This document shows, in pieces, positions 9,042 to 18,439 of a stretch of 53,061 bases of DNA; position 1 is the first letter of the stretch; each line of letters begins with the position of its first letter. Source of the DNA: CBDCOD01 sp965219665 (GTDB taxonomy: Bacteria; Pseudomonadota; Gammaproteobacteria; CAKMZV01); NCBI GenBank assembly GCA_965219665.1, contig CBDCOD010000015.1:1-53061 (forward strand). Reading direction: 5' to 3'. The position numbers were made by a program, and so were the translations under genes. The notes beneath the pieces are model-generated. The model saw only the letters and a list, made by a program, of their open reading frames with translations, was not told the DNA's origin and ran no database searches.

Positions 9042-9233
9042 TTAGTTGCGCTCACGAGTAGTGCGCTCCAACTCCTGCTGTCCTTTTTCTGCACGGTCAA
9101 TTTGACGCTGATACTCAATTTGCTTTTGGCGGTTTTGGCGATCAATCTCAGCTTGAGAAGGACCTTTCGAGGCCGTTGAACATCCACCAACCACTATCAT
9201 TGACGCTATACTAATCAATACCGCTTTTTTCAT
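9042..9233 (-). CDS. Small lipoprotein, unknown function
   Basis: A 63-residue protein beginning MKKAVLISIASMIVVGGCST, a textbook lipoprotein signal with lipobox VGGC, followed by about 40 charged, Gln/Arg/Glu-rich residues (QAEIDRQNRQKQIEYQRQ) that would form a single amphipathic helix or coiled coil. An in-frame ATG ten codons upstream is less likely because it would put MIYDKERAQV before the signal. It converges with sufS. I do not recognise a family; it may be a small envelope-associated lipoprotein. Confidence 0.6.
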   Translation of the reverse strand: MKKAVLISIASMIVVGGCSTASKGPSQAEIDRQNRQKQIEYQRQIDRAEKGQQELERTTRERN

Positions 9234-9288
9234 TACCTGTGCCCTCTCTTTGTCATATATCACTATACTTAATCCACATAAAAAATAA

Positions 9289-10050
9289 TTATATAAATAG
9301 TCCCACCAGACCTATTATACAGATGAGCGCAATTGCACTTCCCATAATCAGCCGCGTCTTATGCTCATCTTGCACCAATTTATCATGAAAACGTAACCCC
9401 CAATAGTGCCCAATACCTACAGCAGGGAAAGTGACTAACGCTAATGCCCACTGCAATGGCACCTCAAAAAAGACAAAAGACATCATTTTGAAAGTAACTA
9501 ATACAATCCACAGCGCAAAAAGCGTGTTACGTAAATGCAAGCGGTTGACATGACGTGCATACACTGTCACCAAAATAGGCGCGCCACTTAACGCCATCCC
9601 TGAGGCATAGCCACCACATGCAAGCAAAAACCTATCCTTCCATGGCGAGTGAGATTCAATAGTCACATTACGCACCCACTGAATACCATAAAACAAAGCT
9701 AAACTATATACAATCACCGCCGTCCAAAAGGCTGGCAGACTCACTAAGCCAAAAATAGCCAGCATTTTTGGAAGGATAATCCAGCGCATACTGCGAAAAA
9801 TAAAACGCCAGTTCACCAGTGACCATGACTTTCTTAAAGTCAGCAGTGAGAAAAACAACAGATGAAAGCCAATCACGGGCAACCATAAGGTTGGGTCGGC
9901 TGCTATCAAAAGCAATAAAGGCAATGCCAACGCTGCGCCCCCAAACCCTAAACCAGAGCGAACGAAGCCCGACCAGCAAAAAATCAATAATAGGGCGACC
10001 CACTCCAGCGTGAGGAAAACGGGTAAGTCTGCTCTCAACCACTCTAACAT
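9289..10050 (-). CDS. TauE/SafE-family membrane exporter
   Basis: A 253-residue integral membrane protein with about eight hydrophobic segments and the TauE/SafE signature near the N-terminus (FVRSGLGFGGAALALPLLL). Members export sulfite, sulfoacetate or related organosulfur anions, or act in sulfur supply. The ATG at 10050 is preferred: it overlaps the epmA end by only 7 bases and leaves a normal N-terminal helix, while the longer frame runs far into epmA. In a sulfur oxidiser, export of sulfite would be plausible, but the substrate cannot be read from sequence. Confidence 0.75.
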   Translation of the reverse strand: MLEWLRADLPVFLTLEWVALLLIFCWSGFVRSGLGFGGAALALPLLLLIAADPTLWLPVIGFHLLFFSLLTLRKSWSLVNWRFIFRSMRWIILPKMLAIFGLVSLPAFWTAVIVYSLALFYGIQWVRNVTIESHSPWKDRFLLACGGYASGMALSGAPILVTVYARHVNRLHLRNTLFALWIVLVTFKMMSFVFFEVPLQWALALVTFPAVGIGHYWGLRFHDKLVQDEHKTRLIMGSAIALICIIGLVGLFI

Positions 10051-10943
10051 AAACCATTCCGCCCAAGGCTGCAAGCAACTAAACGATCCACACCTAATGC
10101 CACTCCAGAACAATATGGCAACGCTTTCACTGACAATGCCTGCAATAATTCGGTATCAGGCTCACATATTGCAAGTCCTAAATCATGGCGGCGCGCATTA
10201 TCCACTGCAAAGCGACTTTCATACGCCTCTACAGTACGCAACTCCTGATAGCCATTTGCTAACTCAACCCCTCTCCAGTACACCTCAAAGCGTTGTGCCA
10301 CTCCCGACTCTAATTCTGCTAAAGCTGCTAAATGAGGCGGATAATCATACAGTGCTACCAGATCATAGTGTTGAAAGTGTACCTCTACCAAATCTGTAAA
10401 AACCATTTGCTCCCATAAAATACTATCCTCGCCTATATCGACAATCGCCTGAGGTCTTTTTTGGCGATAAACCTCTTGAAACACTGATCGCGAGCATGCT
10501 AATGGGTCTATACCAGCCCAACGTAAAAATGCCTCCTGATAGCTCATACGCTCTACAGTCATAGTACGCCCTGCAAGATGGCCAATCAAATCCAATACTT
10601 CTTGGAGCAACTGCAAATAACTCCACTGAGGCCTATACCACTCTACCATCTGAAATTCTGAGCGATGCCACTTACTTGTTGAATCCTGCCTAAACGCCTT
10701 ACATAGCTGATAGATTGGTTGATTAGGATGCGCGCATAACAAACACTTCATAGCATATTCTGGTGAAGTTTGTAACCAGTCATTCCCCGCTGGTATAGCA
10801 GCAATATGTGGATCTGAAACAGTATAGGCGCGCAATAATGGCGTACTAACCTCTAAAACACCACGCTCTAAAAAAAAGGCGCGAATATGTTGCAAAATAT
10901 ACGCCCATTGATCAAGAGCTGTCCTATCTGGAGTCGTCAGCAT
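10044..10943 (-). CDS. epmA: EpmA, elongation factor P lysine ligase
   Basis: A class II lysyl-tRNA-synthetase-like enzyme (about 299 residues) without an anticodon-binding domain. EpmA attaches beta-lysine to elongation factor P, helping ribosomes translate polyproline stretches. Motifs include TPLLRAYTVSDPHIAAI, the motif 2 region LCKAFRQDSTSKWHRSEFQMVEWYR, and the motif 3 ending YCSGVALGVDRLVA. The ATG at 10943 has a GGAAGGG about ten bases upstream and gives the normal EpmA length; an upstream in-frame ATG at 10991 is less likely. It overlaps the porin-like gene by 20 bases and the TauE gene by 7. EpmB and Efp are outside the window. Confidence 0.9.
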   Translation of the reverse strand: MLTTPDRTALDQWAYILQHIRAFFLERGVLEVSTPLLRAYTVSDPHIAAIPAGNDWLQTSPEYAMKCLLCAHPNQPIYQLCKAFRQDSTSKWHRSEFQMVEWYRPQWSYLQLLQEVLDLIGHLAGRTMTVERMSYQEAFLRWAGIDPLACSRSVFQEVYRQKRPQAIVDIGEDSILWEQMVFTDLVEVHFQHYDLVALYDYPPHLAALAELESGVAQRFEVYWRGVELANGYQELRTVEAYESRFAVDNARRHDLGLAICEPDTELLQALSVKALPYCSGVALGVDRLVACSLGRNGLC

Positions 10944-11622
10944 TAAAAATGCCCTTCCAAGTACTGCCCACAGAAAGTTGAATAAAATCATCTCTGCCAG
11001 CGGTGCGACTAATATAGCCTATCTCAACAAACACATCAGCAAAATACTGTCGCAAAGCTGTATGTACATACTGGCTCACACCGTCTTGATTGCCACGCAA
11101 TTGAAAGTCAGCCGGAGCATATGTACCCCATTCAACAAACCCGCTCACTGAACTGGTTAGCTGCCCCTTGTAGCGTACAGCATACGCATCACCTGCCTGA
11201 TTAAGACCTTGAGCAAAATGTATCTCAACCTGTGGGGACGCTATCATATACAACACCTCATCAAAATTATCCCCACCTAAGGACTGTACTGCCTGCTGCT
11301 CAAACTTATAACTTTTGAAGGCAACTTGTAGGCGCGACTCCTCATAAGCAAAATTAAAACCGCCTAAAAACCGTAACTCCAAACCACCATACGTGCCTAC
11401 ACCCTCAATGCCCAATAAAAAATTGCTATCACTGGTAAAATGCAACTCAGTCAGTTGTGCTGGTTGACTGCTCTCAGCACTGCGCCCTTGGGGTAAGCCT
11501 CGAAACACAAAATGGTTACTATATAAAATCTGTGCAAAATAGCTATCTTGGGCAACGGCAACACTCCCCGACATATAAACCACTATATTAGCCACAACGA
11601 ACATGGACATGTTACAGACCAT
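10924..11622 (-). CDS. Putative outer-membrane beta-barrel (TorF-like) protein
   Basis: About 232 residues with a signal peptide ending near SGSVAVAQD and then alternating hydrophobic/polar strands rich in aromatics, as in small outer-membrane barrels. The opening YFAQILYSNHFVFRGLPQG resembles the first strand of TorF-family putative porins (xDYVFRGxSQ), and the C-terminal strand alternation fits. Start options on the same frame are 11622, 11610 and 11604; the latter two would place the start within a few bases of the divergent uppP start. No strong ribosome-binding site decides between them. Assignment to a porin family is moderate; transport function is unknown. Confidence 0.55.
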   Translation of the reverse strand: MVCNMSMFVVANIVVYMSGSVAVAQDSYFAQILYSNHFVFRGLPQGRSAESSQPAQLTELHFTSDSNFLLGIEGVGTYGGLELRFLGGFNFAYEESRLQVAFKSYKFEQQAVQSLGGDNFDEVLYMIASPQVEIHFAQGLNQAGDAYAVRYKGQLTSSVSGFVEWGTYAPADFQLRGNQDGVSQYVHTALRQYFADVFVEIGYISRTAGRDDFIQLSVGSTWKGIFNADDSR

Positions 11623-12394
11623 CTTGCTTGCCTTAGTCCAAGGTCTTACTGAATTTTTACCCATTTCAAGCTCTGCACACCTTATTCTTATTCCTCAACT
11701 GACGGACTGGTCTGATCAAGGCTTGGCCTTTGATGTGGCAGTGCATTTTGGAACGCTTATCGCAGTTGTGTTGTATTTCCGTAATGATCTTTGGCTTTTG
11801 GCAAGCCAAGCACTGAGGCAGCCTTTTACGCTTGAAAATCCACAAACGCATCTGAGCTGGTGTATTGTTGTTGCTACTATCCCTGCTGTTATTGCTGGAT
11901 TTCTCTTTAAGGATTTTATAGAAACGCACCTCAGAACCGCAGAAATTATAGCCTATGCTACGCTTTTCTTTGGGGTATTATTAGGCGTGTCTGCACGCTT
12001 TAATAAACAATTGACGCTGCTCAATATGACGCTGACATTGGCATTGATTATCGGAATATTTCAAGCGTTTGCATTGATACCCGGGACTTCGCGTTCGGGG
12101 ATTACGATTACAGCAGCCCTTTTTTTGGGCTTTAGCAATAAAGAGGCAGCGCGTTTTTCCTTTTTGCTGTCGGTTCCAATTATTCTTGCTGCCTCGACTT
12201 TACTGGGCATCAAATTATGGAGCGATACACAGAACGTACAGCCGATTATTTTCTTAGTTGGCATTGCTGTATCAGCCATTAGTGCTTGGCTCTGCATCCA
12301 CTGGTTCCTGCGGCTCATTGACCGCATTGGCATGCTGCCTTTTGTGGTGTATCGCTTGGTTTTAGGTGCCTTCTTGCTTTTTACTTTTACATAG
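11603..12394 (+). CDS. uppP: UppP, undecaprenyl-diphosphate phosphatase
   Basis: A 263-residue multi-pass membrane enzyme (BacA family) that recycles undecaprenyl pyrophosphate for peptidoglycan and polysaccharide synthesis. The two catalytic motifs are intact: VQGLTEFLPISSSAHLIL near the N-terminus and PGTSRSGITIT near the middle. Start at 11603 or at the in-frame ATG at 11609. The gene is divergent from the porin-like gene and their start regions touch or overlap, so there is no conventional intergenic promoter region on either side. Confidence 0.93.
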   Translation: MDMLQTILLALVQGLTEFLPISSSAHLILIPQLTDWSDQGLAFDVAVHFGTLIAVVLYFRNDLWLLASQALRQPFTLENPQTHLSWCIVVATIPAVIAGFLFKDFIETHLRTAEIIAYATLFFGVLLGVSARFNKQLTLLNMTLTLALIIGIFQAFALIPGTSRSGITITAALFLGFSNKEAARFSFLLSVPIILAASTLLGIKLWSDTQNVQPIIFLVGIAVSAISAWLCIHWFLRLIDRIGMLPFVVYRLVLGAFLLFTFT

Positions 12395-12482
12395 TCGCCA
12401 ATAGTTAATCGACGTTTTTTTCTTTTACTGAGAGGATTGCCACCCCAAATATAACGCAAGCCATCAGGTTATGGGTTTGCAG

Positions 12483-13046
12483 TTAGCCATGAAAGGCCTG
12501 ATCCGACTGTAGGTAGAGGCGCTCGGCCTCTGTATCGGTTCTCTTTAATAACGGATTACGGTGCGGAAAGCGACCAAAGCGTTGAATAATATCATGGTGA
12601 TGTTGTGCGAAATATAAATTATCCGCATTACCCAGTGCGCTAAACGCTGCTATACTCAAGTCTTGATCAGCAAGCGATTCACTGTGCATGAAAGGCATAT
12701 ATAAAAACACTACCTGCTCTGATGCCAGTTGTAAATGATGCCCTGCAATAATAGCGCGTTTGGCGACTTGGATGGCATGATACTCTGTACTGAAACTCAG
12801 CGCTTGGTTGCGGTACATGTTCAAAGGGAATTGGTCTAATAGAATGCAGAGCGCTAATGCGCCAGAGGGGCTTTTTTCCCACGCGCCTAATTGACCATCT
12901 CGTGCAGCGATCCACGTCGTTTCAAAGCGCTGACAGATGGCAGCATCTAAAGCAGGGGTGCTGCTGAACCACTGTTGTTTAATGGTGTCAGAAAACCAAA
13001 AATCTATAATGGTTTCTATGGTGGTATGGGAAGGTTTCATATTCAA
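12483..13046 (-). CDS. DUF924-family protein
   Basis: A 187-residue cytosolic protein of the DUF924 family, which has a TPR-like all-helical fold and no firmly established role. Recognisable family parts: IIDFWFSDTIKQQWF, the middle segment ILLDQFPLNMYR, FLYMPFMHSE and the C-terminal RFGRFPHRNPLL. It lies 12 bases downstream of trpS on the same strand and may be co-transcribed with it. An internal ATG at 13040 is an alternative start. Function not known. Confidence 0.8.
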   Translation of the reverse strand: MNMKPSHTTIETIIDFWFSDTIKQQWFSSTPALDAAICQRFETTWIAARDGQLGAWEKSPSGALALCILLDQFPLNMYRNQALSFSTEYHAIQVAKRAIIAGHHLQLASEQVVFLYMPFMHSESLADQDLSIAAFSALGNADNLYFAQHHHDIIQRFGRFPHRNPLLKRTDTEAERLYLQSDQAFHG

Positions 13047-13058
13047 TAGAGCGATTTG

Positions 13059-14084
13059 TCATTGAGCAATAAAGCCCACTGCATCTTGCACCGATCGCAA
13101 GGTTTGGGTTGCGGATTGATTGGCGCGTTCTGCACCAGCCTTTAATACACTGTTTAAGTGTTCTGGATTATCCATTAAGTAGTGGTATTTTTCTTGAATA
13201 GGCTCTAAAAAAGAAACCACCGCATCGGCTAATTCCAGCTTTAAATGGCCGTACATTTTGCCCTCAAAGTGTGCAGTGGCTTGCTCAATGGAGCAATGAC
13301 AGACTGCTGCGTAGAGCGTTAATAAATTGGATACACCAGGCTTATTATCCCAGTCGTAGGCAATGTGGTCATTGCTGTCGGTGACGGCGCGCTTTATTTT
13401 CTTAATCAGTTGCTTTGGCTCATCGAGCAGTCCAATGTAGTTGCTGGTGTCCTCATCGGATTTGGACATTTTTTTGAGCGGATCGCCTAAGGACATGACA
13501 CGCCCGCCCGCTTGTTGGTCGGGGATAAAGGGCTCAGGTACTTTAAAGATGGACTGATTGTAGTGTTGATTGAACCGTTCTGCTAAGTTGCGCGTCATTT
13601 CTAAATGCTGTTTCTGATCCGCGCCAACAGGAACTAAGTCGGCTTGGTATAAGAGAATGTCTGCCGCCATAAGCACTGGATAGGTGAACAGTCCCGTGTT
13701 GATGTTTTCTGCGTGTTTCTGGGACTTGTCTTTAAACTGCGTCATGCGGTTTAATTCGCCCATGTAGGCAAAGCAGTTTAGAATCCACGCCAATTCACTG
13801 TGCGCAGGAACATGGGATTGAATAAAGAGTGTGCTTTTTTCAGGGTCTATACCGCATGCTAAGTATTGTGCAATGAAGGCGTAGCAGCGTTGACGAAAGG
13901 CTTGAGGGTCTTGCCGCGTTGTAATGGCATGCAAATCGACTAAAGTGTAATAGCAAGTATGCGTATCTTGGAGATCAACCCATTGGCGTAGTGCGCCTAA
14001 ATAGTTACCAATGGTTAGATCACCAGTCGGTTGGATACCACTTAAAATGAGCGGTTTGTTTGTCTGCTGCCCGTCCATGTTCAC
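13059..14084 (-). CDS. trpS: TrpS, tryptophanyl-tRNA synthetase
   Basis: A 341-residue class I aminoacyl-tRNA synthetase that charges tRNA-Trp. The HIGH-type motif appears as GIQPTGDLTIGNYLGA near the N-terminus and the KMSKS loop as KKMSKSDED. Family-specific stretches ILNCFAYMGELNRMTQFKDKS and VPVGADQKQHLEMTR are intact. Two ATGs (14084 and 14078) are possible starts. It is separated from the gene upstream on the same strand by a terminator hairpin at 14105-14130, so trpS probably has its own promoter just in front of it. Confidence 0.95.
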   Translation of the reverse strand: MNMDGQQTNKPLILSGIQPTGDLTIGNYLGALRQWVDLQDTHTCYYTLVDLHAITTRQDPQAFRQRCYAFIAQYLACGIDPEKSTLFIQSHVPAHSELAWILNCFAYMGELNRMTQFKDKSQKHAENINTGLFTYPVLMAADILLYQADLVPVGADQKQHLEMTRNLAERFNQHYNQSIFKVPEPFIPDQQAGGRVMSLGDPLKKMSKSDEDTSNYIGLLDEPKQLIKKIKRAVTDSNDHIAYDWDNKPGVSNLLTLYAAVCHCSIEQATAHFEGKMYGHLKLELADAVVSFLEPIQEKYHYLMDNPEHLNSVLKAGAERANQSATQTLRSVQDAVGFIAQ

Positions 14085-14104
14085 TATACGTTAGAATACC
14101 AGTT

Positions 14105-14130
14105 AAAAAAAGGCTGCCTATATGGCAGCC
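14105..14130 (-). terminator. Rho-independent terminator
   Basis: Perfect 7-bp GC-rich stem GGCTGCC/GGCAGCC (14112-14118 with 14124-14130) and a 5-base loop; on the minus strand the stem is followed by seven Ts (complement of 14105-14111). It terminates the gene ending at 14212, before trpS. The plus-strand side has only a weak T-rich stretch. Confidence 0.88.
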
Positions 14131-14211
14131 TCCTTATTTTAACCTCTTTTGTGATATAACTTAAACCAAAACCGTACGTACCATAGAGCATGAAAGTTCT
14201 TGCTCTATGCC

Positions 14212-14628
14212 TTAGTTTAAGTCTTCAACGACAAAGCGCCCATAGTAACGAACATCATGTGCGCTATGCTTTTTCAAAATGGAAGCAATACGCACACGCT
14301 CGTTCTCATTAGAGGCAGGGGCGCTTACCAAAACATGTCCAGCACCTAATTCATCACGCACAAGATCAAATAGGCGCTTTTCTTCACCTTGAGCAAGAGC
14401 CTGCCACGTACGAACAATTTTTGTCCAAGTGCCATGGTATTTACCGTCCGGATCTAAAAAATGTAGCCCATCCTCACCAAAGCTTTCATCAATTTCATAT
14501 TCAGCGATTCCTGCCTGCTTTAGTGCTTTTATCGCTTCATCAGCCCTTTCCTTTCTGTCAATAAAACCAACTACTCTATTTGTAGGATATACTGAAAAAT
14601 ATCGATCATCATGGCTTAACATAGACAT
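14212..14628 (-). CDS. Putative general-stress-type small protein (YflT-like)
   Basis: A 138-residue soluble protein. The N-terminal half, RVVGFIDRKERADEAIKALKQAGI, resembles the ferredoxin-like opening of the YflT/GSP17M stress-protein domain; the middle holds SFGEDGLHFLDPDGKYHGTW and the C-terminus a second alpha/beta stretch (AGHVLVSAP...RVRIASILKKHSAHDVRYYG). No catalytic motif is evident. It is monocistronic, with a strong terminator after it. In-frame ATGs at 14628 and 14622 are both possible. The family call is tentative. Confidence 0.5.
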   Translation of the reverse strand: MSMLSHDDRYFSVYPTNRVVGFIDRKERADEAIKALKQAGIAEYEIDESFGEDGLHFLDPDGKYHGTWTKIVRTWQALAQGEEKRLFDLVRDELGAGHVLVSAPASNENERVRIASILKKHSAHDVRYYGRFVVEDLN

Positions 14629-14895
14629 TACCTCTTTTATATAAATAACTAAACTGAAATAACTAAACTGCTTTGAGATTACTTTACTTCTTTTGATAAG
14701 TCAAAGTCAAGTTCTTATCACATCAAATATCCTAATTTTGTCATGCCATATGCCTTGCCATTGGCATGCTGCTATAGTATCTATAAGAGTAAAGGAAGGC
14801 TTTGCTTTCAGCATGCCGTAATAGCGTAACGCAATACCTGCGTAGTCCGCTTATAATGGCGCACCACTTCAAAACATTTTTTCAAAACAGGAACC

Positions 14896-17466
14896 ATGTC
14901 TCTATCTTGGATAAAACAGTGCCTTCACCAATTTTTACGCGATAGTCTCAATTTTGAACAGCAAGTTATGCTGTACCCTGCTAGCAAACAAGCAAAATGG
15001 GCGCTCGCACTTATTTTCTTTGTCTGCCTTGCAGCGTACGGGCTCACTATGCCACACACGGTGGTATTTGAGGATTCTGGATTGTTCTCATTGGTTTGCT
15101 ATTATGCAGGAATTGCTCACGCACCCGGCTATCCACTCTATTCCATGCTATGCCCTCCCTTTGCGCACATACCCGGCTTGTCCCCTGCTCATGGTGTAGC
15201 ATACTTCAGTGCCTTATGTGCTGCAGGCGCTGCTACTGCATTGGGCTGGTCTATACTCAGGCTAACAGGCGTACCTATTGCTGCAATTGGAGCAGGGCTT
15301 ATCTTTGGTTTGGGGCAGCATATGTGGTCACAAGCAATTATCCAAGAGGTCTATGCGCTCAATGCTTTGCTATTTTTTATTACCCTTGCGCTCTGCTTAG
15401 AATTAGCATACAAGCAACGCACTAAGACGCTTATCGCTTTGGCGCTGTTTGTGGGCTTAGGGCTAAGCAATCACTGGCCACTGTTTGTACTCTCTGCTAT
15501 TGTCTTTCCAATGGCACTGCTTCCATCTGTCAAAAAAATTTGTATATGGTTGTGGTGGCGCAAACTATTACTTGCTTTGTTTTTTTTCATAGCAGCCCTG
15601 CTTCCTTACTTATATCTATGGCTACGTTCTTTAGCTGACCCTTTTATTAGCTTCTATGGCCCATTAGATACTTGGGCGCGCTTTTGGTTTACTGTAGCCC
15701 GTAAGGGGTATAGTGGCATTGATAATGCAGGTGGTAATCTAGCTGATAAGCATGATTTCTTCAATTGGCTGATTACTGCATCTCCAGAACAATTATCTTG
15801 GCTGTGGTTCCCCTTGATAGTCATCGGCATCATTATGGTGTTGCGCAAGCGTATCCTATTGGGTATAGGCATTTTGCTTGGCATGCTGGGGGGCACTGTT
15901 CTGCTCATTTTGATGCTACACTTTCAATACTCACTACTATGGCGCGAAGTATTTCGTGTATACCCACTTATTGCATGGGGACTTTTAGCCCTATTAGGAG
16001 GCGTTGGTCTTGCAGTCATCATACAAAGATTCCAAAACTATAACCGTAAAATAGCCCAAATTGCTGGTTTAGTATGGACTGTGCTTGGTGCAGGGTCATT
16101 GGCCTGGCATAATGGCACCGTCAATGCACACCCCCAAAATACCTTTGCGGATTTTTTTGCAACACTCGTGTTAGATGCCCTACCCCAGGATGCCATTTTG
16201 GTTACCCATGACGACACACATTTACCCATACTTTATAAACGCTATGCTGAGCACTACCGACCAGATGTTACTATCTACAATAACCAGTCTCTTATTTTAG
16301 GTAATCGCCTCACCCATGGTATCTTTAATAGCCAGAAAAAACCAGCACTCTATCGTGATTTAGTCGAAAAAAGCAATAAAGAGGTCTGGTATTTCTTCGC
16401 CAATATGGGCTTTAGTGGTGAGGAAAATCATGTCATACTACGCCGAGCACGACGAGACTGGGACAAAGAGCGCTCTGAATATAGAGTTCTGCCACAACTA
16501 TTAGATTTAGTTAAGCGCATTGATGTATTTCATGCACCATCTGAGTGGTCGCGCAATTTACAAATACGAACCGCTACGTGGCTAGCTACTTTGTATTATG
16601 CCTTAGAAGAGAATCATCCACAAAAACCCAGTATTCGCGCTGTTTTAGAGTCTCGCCCTTATGGACGCATCGCACAGGCATACGCTTGGTTTGAAAAGCG
16701 TCAGCCTGCTGATGAATTGCAATATCATATCAATAATTTGGCGACTTTAGAAACACAATTTATCGACCAAATACCCTATAACCGTGCCTCATTCTATGAT
16801 TATTGGGGAAGAGCCCTATCGGTCGTGGCAACCCAAGATGATTACCATCATGTGGAGCGCATCCTGCTTAAAGGCGTTGATGCCTACGCAGCAAACGACA
16901 GCCCTCCACTACGCTCTTTATTAGAGTTATATGCCCAAACAGGTCGTATTCAGGCGTTAAATCATTGGCGCAAACTCTACCCTAATAGCGTACGCAACAG
17001 TGATATTATTGATAACTATGATCAATATGGCAAAGCAATGACAACAGCACAATTAAAAACTTCCATAGAAAATGATCATAAGCGCACCTATCAACATAAC
17101 TATATAAAAGCTACTCAGGCACTCAGTCAAAATGATACAGCATCAGCCAAACAATTGATTCAAGCGCTTGCAACATCTCCAGTAAAACCAGAACCAAATC
17201 ATGTACTGTTCATAGAAGCCGGCGTTGCAGTTATTGAGCGCCGCTATAGCGATGCACTGGAGCTACTCAAGCAACAGCTTAGCAGTGACCCTAATCACAT
17301 TGATTCACTGCTTAATGGCGCGAAAATAGCACTTCACCTCAAACAAATAGTGCTGGCAGAACAATGGGTGAGTCATGCACTCAGTTTGAGTCCTGACCAT
17401 AAGGAGTTAAATCAAATACAAGCAATTATTGCAAAAAGGAAGGAACGCCAAGTGGCACCTCAATAA
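14896..17466 (+). CDS. DUF2723/GT117-family membrane glycosyltransferase-like protein with TPR tail
   Basis: 856 residues: an N-terminal half of about ten transmembrane segments with the DUF2723 hallmark VVFEDSGLFSLV...GIAHAPGYPLYSM, then a soluble C-terminal half with TPR-like helical repeats (for example SDALELLKQQLSSDPNHIDSLL and VLAEQWVSHALSLSPDHKEL). DUF2723 proteins belong to the GT-C superfamily and are proposed to glycosylate proteins from lipid-linked sugars on the periplasmic side, similar to O-mannosyltransferases. The acidic DS after FE is the likely catalytic position. Substrate unknown. The gene ends 7 bases inside the convergent rhodanese gene. Confidence 0.75.
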   Translation: MSLSWIKQCLHQFLRDSLNFEQQVMLYPASKQAKWALALIFFVCLAAYGLTMPHTVVFEDSGLFSLVCYYAGIAHAPGYPLYSMLCPPFAHIPGLSPAHGVAYFSALCAAGAATALGWSILRLTGVPIAAIGAGLIFGLGQHMWSQAIIQEVYALNALLFFITLALCLELAYKQRTKTLIALALFVGLGLSNHWPLFVLSAIVFPMALLPSVKKICIWLWWRKLLLALFFFIAALLPYLYLWLRSLADPFISFYGPLDTWARFWFTVARKGYSGIDNAGGNLADKHDFFNWLITASPEQLSWLWFPLIVIGIIMVLRKRILLGIGILLGMLGGTVLLILMLHFQYSLLWREVFRVYPLIAWGLLALLGGVGLAVIIQRFQNYNRKIAQIAGLVWTVLGAGSLAWHNGTVNAHPQNTFADFFATLVLDALPQDAILVTHDDTHLPILYKRYAEHYRPDVTIYNNQSLILGNRLTHGIFNSQKKPALYRDLVEKSNKEVWYFFANMGFSGEENHVILRRARRDWDKERSEYRVLPQLLDLVKRIDVFHAPSEWSRNLQIRTATWLATLYYALEENHPQKPSIRAVLESRPYGRIAQAYAWFEKRQPADELQYHINNLATLETQFIDQIPYNRASFYDYWGRALSVVATQDDYHHVERILLKGVDAYAANDSPPLRSLLELYAQTGRIQALNHWRKLYPNSVRNSDIIDNYDQYGKAMTTAQLKTSIENDHKRTYQHNYIKATQALSQNDTASAKQLIQALATSPVKPEPNHVLFIEAGVAVIERRYSDALELLKQQLSSDPNHIDSLLNGAKIALHLKQIVLAEQWVSHALSLSPDHKELNQIQAIIAKRKERQVAPQ

Positions 17467-17861
17467 TCCTTTGACTGCTGCTTGGCTTTTTCTATGGCTC
17501 CACCTTGCGCGCACCAACTTTGGAAGCCACCTTCTAACTGTATGCAACGCGCCATGCCCATATCCTGCAAGACCTTAACCGCCAAGGCGGAACGCCATGC
17601 TGATGCACAAAAGAAAATGAATGTTTTATCCTCTGCAAAAATTGGTTTATGATACGGACTATCTGGTGCTACCCAAAATTCCAGCATCCCACGCGGCGCA
17701 TGAAAAGCATTGGGAATCGTGCCACTTTTCTGTAGCTCGCGCACATCACGAATATCTACAAATTGATATGCTTCATCACCAATCTTACTTAACGCGTCCT
17801 CAACTGGTATTGACTGAATAGCTATTGTTGCCTGCTCAACCATCAATTTAATAGATTGCAT
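17460..17861 (-). CDS. Rhodanese-domain sulfurtransferase
   Basis: About 133 residues with one rhodanese domain: FVDIRDVRELQKSGTIPNAFHAPRGMLEF and the active-site loop FFCASAWRSALA, in which Cys is the sulfur carrier. Rhodaneses move sulfane sulfur between thiols. The ATG at 17861 is chosen because AAGGAG lies six bases upstream. The region before it is divergent from the PsiE-like gene. The last 7 bases overlap the end of the convergent DUF2723 gene. One of two single-domain rhodaneses in this window (the other at 35.5 kb). Confidence 0.85.
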   Translation of the reverse strand: MQSIKLMVEQATIAIQSIPVEDALSKIGDEAYQFVDIRDVRELQKSGTIPNAFHAPRGMLEFWVAPDSPYHKPIFAEDKTFIFFCASAWRSALAVKVLQDMGMARCIQLEGGFQSWCAQGGAIEKAKQQSKDY

Positions 17862-17917
17862 CACATACTCCTTGAAAATTGCTAACAAAATATATTATAA
17901 ATGCGACAATAACTCCT

Positions 17918-18379
17918 ATGACGGAATCTACGCAAATAACTGGCTCATCCACAGCAAAGCACAAAAGCCTCCCTTCACTGATATTCAATACTTTAGACCT
18001 CCTTTTTTGGGTGTCCAGTGGTTGCTTTACACTCCTATGCTCTTTGTGGCTTATTTATGATGCACTGCTGATAACGTACGCAGGGGGTTTCAGTTTCAAA
18101 ATAATTAAGCACGCCATTACGCACGAACTGTTCTATGCGATTATTTGCTTTGAGTTGGCTCAAGTGGCAAGGGTACGTTTAGAAAGCCGATCGCATCGCA
18201 TGATGCTCTACCACTTTATTTTGATGGGAACGCTTACCTTTGGACGTGAAATATTCCTCATTCATAATTTGGATATCTGGATAGTTATTGGTTTCTGCCT
18301 TATGATACTCACCTATGTTCTCTACTATGGTTGGCGCGGCAAAAATCCATCTACCAAACTATTCAAAGATCGCAGCTAA
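17918..18379 (+). CDS. PsiE-like inner-membrane protein
   Basis: About 153 residues with four predicted membrane helices and the PsiE-type core HELFYAIICFELAQVARVRLES followed by YHFILMGTLTFGREIFLIHN. PsiE is known as a phosphate-starvation-inducible membrane protein of unresolved biochemical role. I take the ATG at 17918; a longer frame begins with TTG at 17879 and adds residues with no membrane or family similarity. No Pho-box was recognised upstream. It is followed by obgE. Confidence 0.6.
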   Translation: MTESTQITGSSTAKHKSLPSLIFNTLDLLFWVSSGCFTLLCSLWLIYDALLITYAGGFSFKIIKHAITHELFYAIICFELAQVARVRLESRSHRMMLYHFILMGTLTFGREIFLIHNLDIWIVIGFCLMILTYVLYYGWRGKNPSTKLFKDRS

Positions 18380-18439
18380 GCAGGTCCTTACCCACGACCA
18401 ACATAAAAAAATAAAAGTCCACTATAGCGAGTACACCTA

